A DNA stretch of 64,000 bases from Alnus glutinosa (GCF_958979055.1 NC_084894.1:23033616-23097615); one strand, 5' to 3'. Numbered from the stretch's first letter, positions 25,482-36,600 are shown. Made by a program: numbers and translations. The notes: generated from the letters alone by a model not told the origin.

Positions 25482-25964
25482 ATGTCTAGCGGATGTAACT
25501 GTGGCTCCAATTGCAGTTGCGGCAATGACTGCAAATGGTATAATTGTTATCCTAACTATTTGTTCTAAGAAGATTTATAGCTTGGTTTCTTTCAATTTTT
25601 TCTTTCGCTTTTCGTTGTCAAATTCTTGGGCTAAGTTTCTTTCTTTTCCGTCCTGTTTTTGCAGCGGCAAGAAGTACCCTGACCTCGGCTTCTCAGAGAA
25701 CTCCAGCACTGTGACCATCGTTGCTGGGGTTGCACCAGTGAAGATGTACGTAAAATTGTTAGAATATATTAACGGTAGCTAGATGATAGACTTCAATTAT
25801 GATTAGATCATGATAGTCTTCGGATGGGATTGATTTGAATAAAAAAAAAAGTTTGATTATGTGATTGCAGGTATTACGAGGGGTCTGAGATGAGCTTTGG
25901 AGCGGAGAGTGGCGGCTGCAAGTGCGGATCGAACTGCAGCTGCGACCCATGCAACTGCAAATGA
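25482..25964 (+). CDS. metallothionein type 1, copy 2
   Basis: Three exons (25,482-25,537, 25,665-25,745, 25,871-25,964) encode 76 residues. The N-terminal domain [19 protein letters not shown] has three C-x-C pairs, the hallmark of type 1 plant metallothioneins. The spacer contains [11 protein letters not shown] and GVAPVKM, and the C-terminal domain is [15 protein letters not shown]. Exon junctions fall at the same codons as in copy 1, so the two are tandem duplicates. The duplicates are diverged: copy 2 has the canonical C-x-C spacing, copy 1 does not, and intron 1 is much shorter here. The role is metal binding in the cytosol; expression under metal or stress is usual for the family but not shown here. 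Confidence 0.9.
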
Positions 25965-26295
25965 GCAAAAAGGTGAAGGGAAGTCCCAATAAAGCGCAGC
26001 ATCAGTGGTCGTTGATGTTTGTCTGTAAAAGAGAAGAAGAGAATGGAATGTCTGTTTGGGTCCATCCATGTAATCGTAAAATAAGACAGCCATGGCTTCT
26101 GCAAATCGAAGTTTGTTTTCTTTGGATTGCGGAAATGTTTCGTGGCTACTTGTGAGTTGTGAGTGTGTTTGAATTTTATGTGTCGCCACTGCATGCCGCT
26201 TTGTTATGGGTGTAATTGGAACTTGATTAATGCATATGTTTGAAGTTCAAAAAAAGTTTATTTGTATGTAATGAAACTTTACTAACTACTCCTTT

Positions 26296-26355
26296 AAATC
26301 TCCATAGTTTCCTATTTAGCTCACGTGAGCTATAAATAGGAAACTATGGAGATTT
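26296..26355. repeat. 60-bp near-perfect palindrome centred on CACGTG
   Basis: The arms, each containing AATCTCCATAGTTTCCTATTTA, are exact reverse complements. The centre reads GCTCACGTGAGC, itself a palindrome around a G-box core. Only a 2-base TA offset interrupts the symmetry. The site lies about 330 bases past the metallothionein copy 2 stop and about 415 bases from the OEP16 stop, between two convergent genes. It could form a hairpin in RNA from either gene or a cruciform in DNA. It could also be a minimal foldback element. Confidence 0.85.
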
Positions 26356-26769
26356 CATCAAGTATAAGATGCAAGGATCACGATCTACAACCCTTGGCAG
26401 GGAAATCTTTTCCATCTTTTATTTTTTCCATTCTTCTTACATTTTCCATTCTTACGTTTTTCCATACTCCCTGTTACAACAGGATGGTATATTGTTTCCT
26501 GAATAGATAGCCTGATGGGGCCTAAAAACACATAGACGTATGGTAGAAAAGACTGATTATATACGGGAAAAAGAACACCCTTTCGTTTATTTGGATAGGA
26601 AAGGAATGTAAAAAACAACTAGATTCCCACCAAATAGTTGGACTCGATTGACTAGCATTCAGTGGTTTGTCTTACAAACTCAAAAGAAAAATGACATAAG
26701 AAACAGAGCAGACAGTTCTTCCTCCTCAGAATGAGCAGAGAGATAAAGGAGAATTTTAGAAATACCGGT

Positions 26770-29507
26770 TCAGGTGAGATAGTTGAGGAACTCCGCCGCA
26801 GTTGCAATTGCACCGCCAGTAATGGCATCCACCACAATCTTATCTTTGTTATTGTGGCCGGCTGCAGATAACAGAGCACCTGTCAGAGCACCTGTCAGCA
26901 CACCACCAATCATCGCATTCTTCTGCAATACATCCAAAGAAAATAAAATATGTCACGTAAATATTCTCAGCTGGAAACCAAAACTGCAAATGGATCTCTT
27001 GATTGAGTAGAGAGATAGGAAAATGTTTCAAACAATTGAAGAACAAAAAAATAGGAACTCCTCGCTTTTACAGGTTCTAACATCAAATCTCAATGATTAC
27101 TAGTTAGGCCATGACATGAGTTGACACTAAGGCTCCATTTGATTCGGCGTAAAATGATTTTTGATAAGATTTTCCGTATTTTTCGGTTTGGTGCGACAGA
27201 AAATAATAGTCAAACCGAAAAGCTTCTTTAGTTTCCGTAAATGGTTTTTCCTTTCACAAGAAACACATCTTGTCTGTAAAAAAGTATCAACTTATTGTGC
27301 GGCCAACACATTACAAGTGGGGGTTATCTGGTTGTATTTTTTCTGACCTAACTTCAGAAGCTTCACAATCAGATTAAATATACTGCAAAATCATTAGGAA
27401 ACTAATAAACAGAGTCACAGAGACGAAGTCAAATTTCTCAGAATCGGTGGCCATGTTCTGAACATTGAATAAAAAAAAATTAAAAAATTCTCATTTGTTA
27501 ACAAGAGGAAATTCAATTAGCACTTTACAGCAAACATACCCAATCTCTAGTGCCACGAACCCTCTCCACTCCATACTCCATTCCCACATAAACTCCTGCC
27601 ACAGTTCCTGTAAATAAAAGGAATTTCTTAGTATGGCTCCACATTTTGCAAAATAGAGTCAACTGAAGCATTCGCCAAACAGAATTGCATCATCTCATTG
27701 ATAATAAACATTCAATATGACTTGTAATTACCCCAATACGCGCCTTCCTTGCACATCTTCTTCAGCTGCAATAACATTACTTTTCATTAGCAGGGCAAGA
27801 TTGACGTGTCACATTCATCTGTTGCTTAACAACTTTGACAGTATTAGCAAATTACTAGGAGTCTGCTTCCAAAGATTAGTGAACTAACCCCCCCCACCCC
27901 CCCCAAAAAAAAAAAAGAAAAAAAAACCAACAGAACCTATTAATAATTAATCTAACAAGTAAGATTGTACCAATCTGTATGCTACTGTCCTGTCAATGTC
28001 TGAAGAAAAAATGTAGCTACTGAAGGAAACCACCATGACATCATGGTTGTAAAATCTGATATAGTTTCATAGATACTCACCGTCTCCTCAAAATTGTGAC
28101 CTGAAATTCTCCCTGCAAACAACATGTTAAGCGGGCTGAGAAACTGTAGCAGAGTAAAAGTTCTAAAAGAACAAAAACAAATTGAATCTTAGGTTCTGTT
28201 TGTTTTGATGGAAAATATTTTCCGTTTGGCGAAATCAGGAAAATAATTTCAGCAGAAAAAATCTTGCAGAAAACTTTTGCCTTGTACGGAAAATAGTGAC
28301 GGCGGACAATGGCTAGTGACGGCCAAAACCGACATGCAACTTACAGCAAACTTCGGCGACCTCCTGCTGGGTATCGCCATAGGCGACAACTTCCAGCGGC
28401 AGCAAAGAATAAACAGTAAAAGAGAAAGTGTTCGAGAAAAATGAGTAATTTTGAAAAAATGGTTTAAGATATTAAAAAAGCGAAGAAAAAAAAAAAAAAA
28501 ATTCACCCTCTCTTGCATGAGGTAGACCTCCAAAATAAGAAAATGATAAAACCACAACCCCATCACAACTCCCTCAAAACCCCACTCATAATGGTGTGGG
28601 GCCATGTATGTGGGTCCCACACCATTGTGAGCATGAGAGAGTTGTGCAAAGGAGTTGTGAGCGAATCATGTCCGTCCAAAATATGGTGAGAAGATGGGCT
28701 AATGCTTTTCCATGGCATTATTGTAATTAAAAGTGGCATTACTGTAATATTTTAATTAGTAATGCCACTTTTAATTACAATAATGCCATGGAGAACCATT
28801 TTTTCCGGATGAGATCCGGAAAAAATGCTTCTCCTAAGCATTGCTCGAGAAGATGAGTGTGTAAGGGTGTGCATCGGGTGTTTTTATATTACCTCCCTTA
28901 AAAAAGAAACCATTTTTGAGTATTAAAGAAGGCTTTTCGGTCATTGGACTATCATTTTCGATTCGGTATCACCAAACACAGAAAGATACGAAATACTTTT
29001 CTCATAAAGCATTTTAGGCCGAAACAAACCTAGCCTGAGATTTTTTTTTTTTTTTAATATTATTATATGGGACATAGTCACTCTAGATTTGCTAAAACAG
29101 TTAAGCGAAATCGAAACAATTCGAAATCAAAACGATGGCAACGTGAAACAAAAGATTGAAAAAATTTATCTTTTCCCATTTTTCTCAGGCTCTCAGGGAC
29201 CAAATCCATACCTCTTCTCGCAGCGTGATATGCATCCTCTACAGCTGCTCTGGTAGCTGCGACCTGAGCCAAAAATCAAGAACAAAGCCGTCTGATTCTT
29301 AATGCTGTGATCTCAAACACACTACCCAGAAAGAGAAGAAGACAAAGTACAGATAAAGATAAAAGAGAGAAAAGAGGGGAGGAAGAACGTTACGGTGCCG
29401 ATCTTCAAGAACCCATCAATGGTGTGGTTGAAGAAGACGTTGCCCGTGTCGATCCCCAGGTCCAACTTCGGAGATGACAGAGAACCGGAAAAACTGCTGT
29501 GAGGCAT
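26770..29507 (-). CDS. OEP161: outer envelope pore protein 16 (OEP16-1 type)
   Basis: Six coding exons, from the start downward 29,394-29,507, 29,212-29,263, 28,081-28,112, 27,732-27,765, 27,540-27,607 and 26,770-26,922, join in frame to 150 residues, close to the usual OEP16 length. The N-terminus MPHSSFSGSLSSPKLDLGID and exon 5 words GVYVGMEYGVERVRGTRDWK match, from memory, Arabidopsis OEP16-1. The family shares the Tim17/PMP22 fold: four membrane helices forming an amino-acid-permeable channel in the chloroplast outer envelope, also linked to import of the PORA precursor. The last exon contains the Gly/Ala-rich helix GGVLTGALTGALLSAAG and ends in FLNYLT. Introns contain MITEs at about 27,131-27,260 and 28,192-29,030. 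It is divergent from the TIM9 exon 1 copy 443 bases upstream. Confidence 0.88.
27131..27262. mobile_element. partial MITE in OEP16 intron 5
   Basis: GGCTCCATTTGATTCGGCGT and the following AAAATGATTTT match the left end of the element at 51,811-52,478. Only one end and part of the interior are recognisable, so this is a truncated or diverged copy inside the last intron of the OEP16 gene. Confidence 0.5.
28192..29030. mobile_element. composite MITE in OEP16 intron 2
   Basis: The ends GGTTCTGTTTGTTTTGATGG and, in reverse complement, GGTTTGTTTCGGCC form short imperfect inverted repeats, and TTA precedes the left end. Inside, 28,560-28,670 resembles a second family with the word GTGGGTCCCACACC, and 28,710-28,791 forms a perfect hairpin. 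The block is therefore probably a nest of elements within the 1.1-kb second intron. None has coding capacity. Confidence 0.5.
28710..28791. repeat. perfect 33-bp inverted repeat (hairpin)
   Basis: The arm at 28,710-28,742 (beginning CCATGGCATTATTG) is the exact reverse complement of 28,759-28,791, separated by a 16-base AT-rich loop that is itself nearly symmetrical. A perfect 33-bp arm indicates either a recent insertion or a stem maintained by its mechanism of origin. It sits in an OEP16 intron and would be transcribed. Confidence 0.85.
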
Positions 29508-29949
29508 AATTTCTTCACTTTCACAAAACACTCTCTGTCACTCTCTCTCTGCTCCGTGTCCTGCTGTTAATCTTTGCTCGCAAATATCTGATTTTATTTG
29601 TCCTTTTTAAATAGTTTTTCTTTTGTTTTGATGGTTGAATGGAAGCTTACCGAATGCCTAAAAAGTTGCCCAAGATATCTCTGCATGCGCCGACAGTTGA
29701 GGACAAACATTGACTTCAGTGGGCTCTACTATGTTTGGGCCTTCTTGTTGGATTGAGTCCGTGGGCCTAATATTTTAACGAACAGACCGGCCCAGGAAAC
29801 AAAATTAGGCCCAAAATGCTGCATTTGTACAATTCTTGAAGAGACGATGGTCTCGTAAACGGCGTCGTCAGGTATTGCCGTTATAAGAATGATTGTTACA
29901 CAGAGTTGAAGGAGCCCTTTTGATTTTGCGTTTCGTTAGTGATTTGAGT
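29508..29949. promoter_or_regulatory. divergent intergenic region, OEP16 and TIM9 exon 1 copy
   Basis: This 442-bp spacer separates the OEP16 start (minus) from the TIM9-like ATG (plus). From about 29,763 it is homologous to the TIM9 promoter at about 33,369-33,620, including AACGAACAGACCGG, AAAATGCTGCATTTGTA and AAACGGCGTCGTCA. The duplicated TIM9-type promoter is therefore positioned to drive transcription toward the PPR gene. Confidence 0.55.
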
Positions 29950-30044
29950 ATGGACAAGAGCATGCTAGGAGATTTGGATAATCTTCCGGAGGAAGATAAG
30001 CTCAGAATGTCCGCCATGATCGACCAGCCCCAGATCCGTGACAG
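29950..30044 (+). pseudogene. duplicated TIM9 exon 1
   Basis: The 95 bases encode the first 31 codons of TIM9 and end at a GTACCT splice donor, just as exon 1 of the real gene at 33,621-33,715. Two residue changes are visible: Ser to Ala in RMSAMIDQ, and Leu to Pro in DQPQIRD. Homology to the real locus continues on both sides, from about 29,763 to about 30,222. No second TIM9 exon follows, so no TIM9 protein can be made here. If its donor joined the pyrimidine-rich acceptor ending at 30,240, the product would be a 39-residue peptide that stops before the PPR start. Confidence 0.8.
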
Positions 30045-30282
30045 GTACCTTCTAGATTAATGTGTTCCCTTTTGAGTCTTGTTCATGAATTCGTTTGTAT
30101 TAAATTCAAATCCTTTCCTTTAATCAGTTCTGTAATCTTTAGTTTTCTCTAAAAGATTTTGTGATTCTTAGCTTAATGAACTGCTAGAAATTTAAAATCG
30201 ACTAATGGGTCTTCTTTGAATGGTTTTTTTTTTTTAATAGAAATTTGAAGCATGCCTCGGTTTAACCCGTGCCAATGTGAAA

Positions 30283-31983
30283 ATGTCACAACCGCACCAG
30301 GCTCTCGTCCTCGTACAGAAAATGGTGAAAAGCCCACCATTGAAAGCCCTCTCACTCTTCCACTCGTCAACTCTCCAAGGCCTTCAACACAACCACCTAT
30401 CCTTATCCTTCATCATGCACCACCTCCTCTCTTGCAAGATGCTATATCACGCTGAGTCTCTCATTCTACAAGTGCTCTCTGGTCGAATCTCTTCCCCTAC
30501 CTTCACTCCTTCATCTCTTCTCCAGTATTTGACGCAAACCCATTTGAATGCAGATTCAACCCATGTTCATCTCTATGAAGCAATCATCAATGCTCATGTC
30601 CTATCTCAATTACCAGAGCAAGCCCTCTTCTACTTCAATATGATGATTGAAAAGGGCGTTGTGCCTGTACGAAACACTTTCAATAATCTTTTGGGTTCTC
30701 TTATCAAATCAAATTCTTTTGAGAAAGCTTGGGCTGTTTTCAATGAAACAAAGGGTAAGGTTGAAATGGATATTTATAGTTTTGGAATTATGATTAAGGG
30801 TTGTTGTGAGGCTGGTGAATTGAATAAAGGGTTTGAGCTTTTGGTTCAGTTGGAGGAGATGGGTTGGTCTCCAAATGTTGTTATATACACTACTTTGATT
30901 GATGGGTGTTGTAAGAATGACGATATTGATCGGGCCAAGAAGTTGTTTATTGAAATGGGAGAGCTTGGTTTGGTTGCTAATCAATACACTTACACAGTGT
31001 TGATCAATGGGTTTTTCAAGAAAGGCCTAAAGAAGGATGGTTTTGAGCTCTATGAAAAAATGAAGCACAACGGGGTTGTTCCCAATATATATACTTATAC
31101 CTGTATGATTAAAGAGTATTGTGATGAGGGGAGAACAAGTAGCGCATTTGAACTGTTTGATGAAATGCGTGAAAGAGGCGTGGTTTGTAATGTTGTTACA
31201 TTCAATACTTTGATTGGTGGGTTGTGTCGGGCGATGAGGGTTTGGGAGGCTGAGAAGTTGGTGGATCAAATGAAGAGGGTTGGTATAAGTCCAAATTTAA
31301 TTACGTATAACACACTGATAGATGGGTTTTGTAATGTTGGAAAGTTGGACAAGGCTTCAGATTTATTTGATCAGTTGAAGTCAATTGCCCAATCTCCAAA
31401 TCTAGTGACTTATAATATTCTAATTGCGGGTTTTTGTAAAGCTGGAGATTCAGTGCAAGTTGCTGGTTTGGTAAGGGAGATGAAGGAGAGAGGCATTACT
31501 CCTTCCAAAGTTACATATACAATTCTAATTGATGCCTTTGTTCGAGCAGATGACATGGAGAAGGCATTTCAGATATATTCTTCCATGGAGAAGGTTGGTT
31601 TGGTTCCAGATGTTTATACGTATGGTATCTTAATAAATGGTTTATGCATGAAAGGTAATATGAAGGAAGCCTTAAAGCTGTTTAAGTCAATGAGTGAGAT
31701 GCATTTAGAGCCAAATGATGTGATATATAACACAATGATTCTTGGCTACTGCAAAGAGGGTAGCTCCTACAGGGTGTTGAGGTTGCTTCAAGAAATGAAT
31801 CAGGGTGGAATGGTTCCAAATGTGGCTGCCTACAGTTCAACCATTGGAGTTCTTTGCAAGGATGGAAAGTGGATTGAGGCTGAAATTGTACTTAAAGCGA
31901 TGGTAGATTCAGGTTTAAAACCATCCATTTCTATCTACAATATGATTTCTAAAGCCAAAAATGATATACATGATTCAAAATGA
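30283..31983 (+). CDS. ABO8: P-class PPR protein, ABO8/At4g11690-like
   Basis: This is a single uninterrupted frame of 566 residues. After about 97 N-terminal residues it is made of roughly thirteen 35-residue pentatricopeptide repeats, each with words such as VIYTTLIDGCCK, ITYNTLIDGFC and VTYTILIDAF. There is no C-terminal E or DYW domain, so it is P-class. From memory it closely matches Arabidopsis At4g11690 (ABO8), a mitochondrial protein needed for splicing of nad4 intron 3, including the ending in SKAKND. Sequence-specific binding of organellar RNA is the family role. The ATG at 30,283 was chosen; the frame opens a few codons earlier without an ATG. The ATG at 30,252 lies in another frame. 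Its upstream region is the TIM9 exon 1 duplicate. Confidence 0.88.
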   Translation: MSQPHQALVLVQKMVKSPPLKALSLFHSSTLQGLQHNHLSLSFIMHHLLSCKMLYHAESLILQVLSGRISSPTFTPSSLLQYLTQTHLNADSTHVHLYEAIINAHVLSQLPEQALFYFNMMIEKGVVPVRNTFNNLLGSLIKSNSFEKAWAVFNETKGKVEMDIYSFGIMIKGCCEAGELNKGFELLVQLEEMGWSPNVVIYTTLIDGCCKNDDIDRAKKLFIEMGELGLVANQYTYTVLINGFFKKGLKKDGFELYEKMKHNGVVPNIYTYTCMIKEYCDEGRTSSAFELFDEMRERGVVCNVVTFNTLIGGLCRAMRVWEAEKLVDQMKRVGISPNLITYNTLIDGFCNVGKLDKASDLFDQLKSIAQSPNLVTYNILIAGFCKAGDSVQVAGLVREMKERGITPSKVTYTILIDAFVRADDMEKAFQIYSSMEKVGLVPDVYTYGILINGLCMKGNMKEALKLFKSMSEMHLEPNDVIYNTMILGYCKEGSSYRVLRLLQEMNQGGMVPNVAAYSSTIGVLCKDGKWIEAEIVLKAMVDSGLKPSISIYNMISKAKNDIHDSK

Positions 31984-33368
31984 TTGCCTGTATTTTTATT
32001 TTTTTTTCTAAACGATGAGAGGCAAAAATAGCTCCCCCTTTTTATAGATGTCGTCTCATGACGGTTGCTGCTATGAGAATAGTCAGACTTCGAAAGACTT
32101 AACTAGTGGTAGGAGATTCTATTTTTGGTCTGAATTCATGTGATGAAACGATTCTATTTTTGCACTGTAGCATTTCCATGCTTTATTATAATCATAATTT
32201 AATCGAAACAGAGAATGCCAAAAAGAAAGAAGAGATCAACCGAAATAATCTATGGGTCTTTGTGACAAATTCATTATTAGCAAACAAATTTCGAAATATG
32301 CAAATACCCATCTCTAATCCGGTTCTAAAGCGAGATAATTTTTCGAGAAGAACAAATGGGTAAATTAGAGAAAACGATATGAGCCAAATATGAAGCATAT
32401 TCACCAAATAAATTAGAGAAAAACCAAAGCCCAATCAGATTAAACCCACTAAAAAAATCGATTCATTTTGCATGCCACATCAGAGAGAAACAAGAAATTT
32501 GGGAATTTGGGAATTGGGTCAGGGGCTTACGAGCAGGAGGATTCAGCTTGGTTGGCCATGGTTTCAACTTTCAAGTTTTGTTGATGAGAGAGAATAAAAT
32601 AAATGAAGAAAAAAACAAAAAAAAAATATATTTTAATGTTATAGGAAAATATAAAAGGAAGCTATTTGTGGAATATATTTATTTAAGAAAGCAAAAAGTA
32701 ATTTTGTTTTCTAAGTATATATAGGGAAAAACATTAGGTGTCGGCTGAGAATGCTCTTATCCTATAAAAAAAATTGGATTCTGATAAACTTTTCAGTCAA
32801 AAGAATATTTGAACTTCACAATTGGGATCAACGAAGGTGTTGGTCTAGTGATAAAAGTTAGGTTATGTTTAGTACGCGAAATAACTATTAGCTTTAATTA
32901 TGAATGGAAGAATGTGAAATAGAATAACATTAATATTAGAGTATATGATAAGGATTTAACACTTGGAATAGTTATTCATATTGCCTATGAGAATGACTAT
33001 TTCAATGTTATTTTATTCTAGATTCTTCAATAAAAAATTATTAATTTTTTTAATGGAATAGTCATTCCGCGTACTCAACGTAACTTTATTATTATATAGT
33101 TTGGTGGATCAGAAATTATGAATTCAAGTAGCACTGATGATGATTTAAGCCCACAAGACTCGGTGCCTATCATCCAAATCCATCAACTTCTTAGCATTAT
33201 GCTTTCGATGGAAGTGGAATTATGTTATAGCTCGACCATTAATCTCACTAAATGACCATTCAAATGCGTTGATCTTCTTCTCAATGTGGGACAAGCCCAT
33301 AAATTGTCCCGATTAATTTTATTCAGCTTTTAGAGCCCGTTCTAATTTAAGCGTATTACTCAGGCGTG
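31984..33368. other. spacer between PPR gene and TIM9
   Basis: No gene is seen. About 32,620-32,765 matches the right part of the MITE at 2927-3277 (AAAAAGTAATTTTGTTTTCT and the end GAGAATGCTC followed by TTA). About 32,870-33,085 resembles another inverted-end repeat, with ATTCCGCGTACTCAACGTAA near its right end and TTTAGTACGCGAAATAACTA near its left end. Confidence 0.45.
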
Positions 33369-33620
33369 GCGAGGCCTAATATTTCAACGAACAGACCGGG
33401 CCAGGCAACAAAATTAGGCCCAAAATGCTGCATTTGTAACATTCTTGTAGAGACTGTGGTCCTCTAAACGGCGTCGTCAAGTGGCTTTGACACGAAGTCT
33501 AGGGTTTTGTCGTTATAAAAATGAACCTACGACTAGTGGCGAGCAAAGCTCATAGTTACACAGGGTTGAAGGAGCCCTTTTGTTTTTGTGTTTCGTAGAA
33601 AGAGGGACAGTGATTTGAGA
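33369..33620 (+). promoter_or_regulatory. TIM9 promoter and 5' UTR
   Basis: This block precedes the TIM9 ATG and is duplicated at about 29,763-29,949. The two copies stay alike across AACGAACAGACCGG, AACGGCGTCGTCA and the leader GTTGAAGGAGCCCTTTTG, which suggests they contain the core promoter. No clear TATA box is seen. Confidence 0.5.
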
Positions 33621-36600
33621 ATGGACAAGAGCATGCTAGGAGATCTGGATAATCTTCCAGAGGAAGATAAGCTCAGAATGTCCTCCATGATCGACCAGCT
33701 CCAGATCCGTGACAGGTACCATCTAGACTCATGTGTTCCCTTTTGAGTCCTGTCTTGTATAAAATTCAAATCCTTAGCTAATCTTTAGTTTTCTCTAAAG
33801 ATCTTGTGATTCTTAGCTTATTGGACTGCTGGAAATTTAAAAACGACTGATGGGTCTTCTTTGAATTGTTTATTGCACTGTTCAAATGCTTTAGTTTGAA
33901 GTTTTAAGTGTGAAAAGTGGGTTTATATTTGATCTTACGAAAAGGGCCTCAAACCCCCTTGGCTGTTGTTTATTTGTTTGTTTCTTTGTTTGTTCCCATC
34001 TTCAATGAAGAGGAAACCAATGGAAAATAATGCTTTGAGAGAGAATGGTAGGTTCAGTTTGAAGTTGTTTAAGCAATTGTTTTGTTTATTTTCTTTTCTT
34101 TTCTTTTTGGCTTCACAGTTATAGCTCCAATGTCGTTTTAAATTTTTGTGAAGCTCAACATGCGAAGCCAGAATAAGGTTCTCCTTAAAACCAGTGCAGC
34201 GTATATGGTGCGTCTGGACGTTTTGGGAACGACATTTTATGCATTACTGGTGCATAATCGTGTACTTTTTACAACACAGTATCGAAATTAGTTTTTTGTT
34301 TTGTTTGTATGGACAGTCGCCCTAGTTACGAACCCTAATTTTTTTCTTAGTATGTAGTTTAGTGTGTATGGCATCTGTAACCCAGGAAGGCTTTAGATAA
34401 TGTTTTTATTTTTTGGCATCGAGGAACCCAGCGACCCAACCTCGCATCGCCACCATGTTTTAGACTTTCACTTCACCCTCCAAGGATAACTTTTCACGCA
34501 ATCTCTTAATACCTGTGTTCGAATTATCGCCAATTGCTATTCATCCATTCATTCCAAAGACCTCTCAAACTCACCGATCCTCACAGGTCTCCGAACCTGC
34601 TTCCATTCCCAAAACCCTTTCAAGATTCAAACATTTGTGATTGTCAAACATTCTTCATATGATCTTGGCCTTAAAGCACCTTGAGCCATGGAACTCTGCG
34701 ATTAATTTGAGGCGTGGGTTCTGGGTTTTAGGTGAAGAGGTGAATTGGGTTGGTTTCTAATAACTGTTTAGATGCCTAAATAAAGTTCATAAGAACAAAA
34801 ACCAACCAATATGAAAAATGAGTAAACAATATTCTCTGATATACAACTAGGTTGGTGTGAGGGCGGTCACAAAAGACATTCTTAAATCTCAAGATTTTTC
34901 TTATATAGAACTTTATTGTACTCTTGGATGGTACCGTAAACAGATACCAACATATATGGCTCAGTTAATTATTTGTAGGTCCAGGCATCATGCAACAATT
35001 TATATTAAACAATATAAATTATAAAAAAAAACATTTCAAAGTTCATGTATTAAAATAATTAATTCTGAACAATAGAAATTATAATTGGAATAAAAATTTA
35101 ATATTAAAGCATAAAACCAAGCATAGTTTAAGGGTTGACACTTTATAGACTTGAAGGTCCCAAGTTCTAATCCCATAAGCCCAATTTTTTTTTGAAAAAA
35201 AAAAAATCCGGATAGGCAATTGAAATAGGTTGGTCTTTTGGGTCAACCCACTTTAATGACCTTTTTTAAAAAAAAAATATTGGATTGGGCTTGGGTTAAA
35301 ATAAATCATACCCAGTAGCCCAAAAGCACTAGACCCCAAATCTTTGTGGGTTTTAAACCCTACCCAGATGCTAAACCCGAAAACCTTAATTTTGACCTAT
35401 TGAAACGCTAACCCCTAAAGTCGCCTCCCAATGCCTCCTTATGCAATGGCCACAAAGGGCCACCACTCAGCAGCCACGATAGGCAGTAGAACGCAGTTGT
35501 ACCGGCCAGCCCACAAGCAGCCCGTATAGGGCCACAACTGCTGTCCTCCACAGGCAGCCGCGATGGGCCGCTACTTATTTCATACGACAGGGGTGCAAGG
35601 CCACTGCACAGCAGCCTTAGATGACACCGACCAGCATGAAGGTGTGGCGTCGTCCAAACCTTGTGCTTTGGGATCTTTTCGTTGTCGCCCACACGACCAA
35701 AATTGTCGTTCAAAACATGCGACCTTGGCCGATCGCCGCTACTTCCTTTATGCGACGAAACGCCCCAGGTTGGTGGCCAGGGCAGTGGGTTTCACGGCCA
35801 TGGTTCATCAACCAAACTTAGGTTCTTCTCTCCTTAGAACTCAAGGATACAGAGGTACGAGCCTATAGAACAGATCCCCTGGTATGGAGAGAGGAGAGAT
35901 GGTTGGCATCTCCCCTTGTTAGGAGCACGATGGTTCTGGGAGTATGGGTTTCACTCTTATTCCAATAATCACAAAAAACAATAACAGCAGACATATTCAA
36001 ATGCTAGACTTAGCAAATATAGCTTAGAGATGGCTCTAATATCATACGTTAGCAATATATAATTAAATGCTAATTAACAACGTAAATTATCAACGGAATA
36101 ATTATTTATATAAATACCTTCAGCCATTGCTTTGCTCAAACAAAGTGAAAAAAGGTCTAATATACAAACCTAAATCATTACTTCCAAGCAAAATATCGTC
36201 TACATATGGGATTATAAAGATGACTTTACTCTCACTGACGTTAAGGTATATACATTGATCAATTTTAATATCAAAAAATGATTCATTTAGGATAATCATG
36301 GCATTAATAGCTCATTTTGATCTAGAGACATTAAATGGATGTGAAAACAGCATTTTCAAATGATTATCTTAAAGATGAGATTTACATGAAATAGCCTAAA
36401 GGTTTTAATGATAACGCTCAGAAAGCTTGCAAACTAAATAAATCTATTTATGGGCTAAAACAAGCATCCCTTCAACGGTATATCAAATTTCACAAGGTTA
36501 TTACATCGTGGTTTATTTGAGAATTTTGTTGATCAATAAAGTCATCTTTATAATCCTATATGTAGATATTTTGCTTGCAAGTAATGATTTAGGTTTGCTA

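Noticed and set aside
25857-26194. Minus-strand open frames over metallothionein exon 3
   Set aside because: They are antisense to a well-supported gene and contain no domain.
30252-30455. 67-codon frame starting at the first ATG before the PPR gene
   Set aside because: It is in a different frame from the PPR protein and has no family resemblance; the PPR start at 30,283 is supported by the intact 566-codon frame.
35408-35868. 101-codon open frames on both strands
   Set aside because: They overlap each other in a GC-rich repeat-like block and show no domain.
36025-36050. Reverse-oriented primer-binding-like word
   Set aside because: GGCTCTAATATCAT is diverged from the tRNA-Met complement and no LTR could be recognised next to it.
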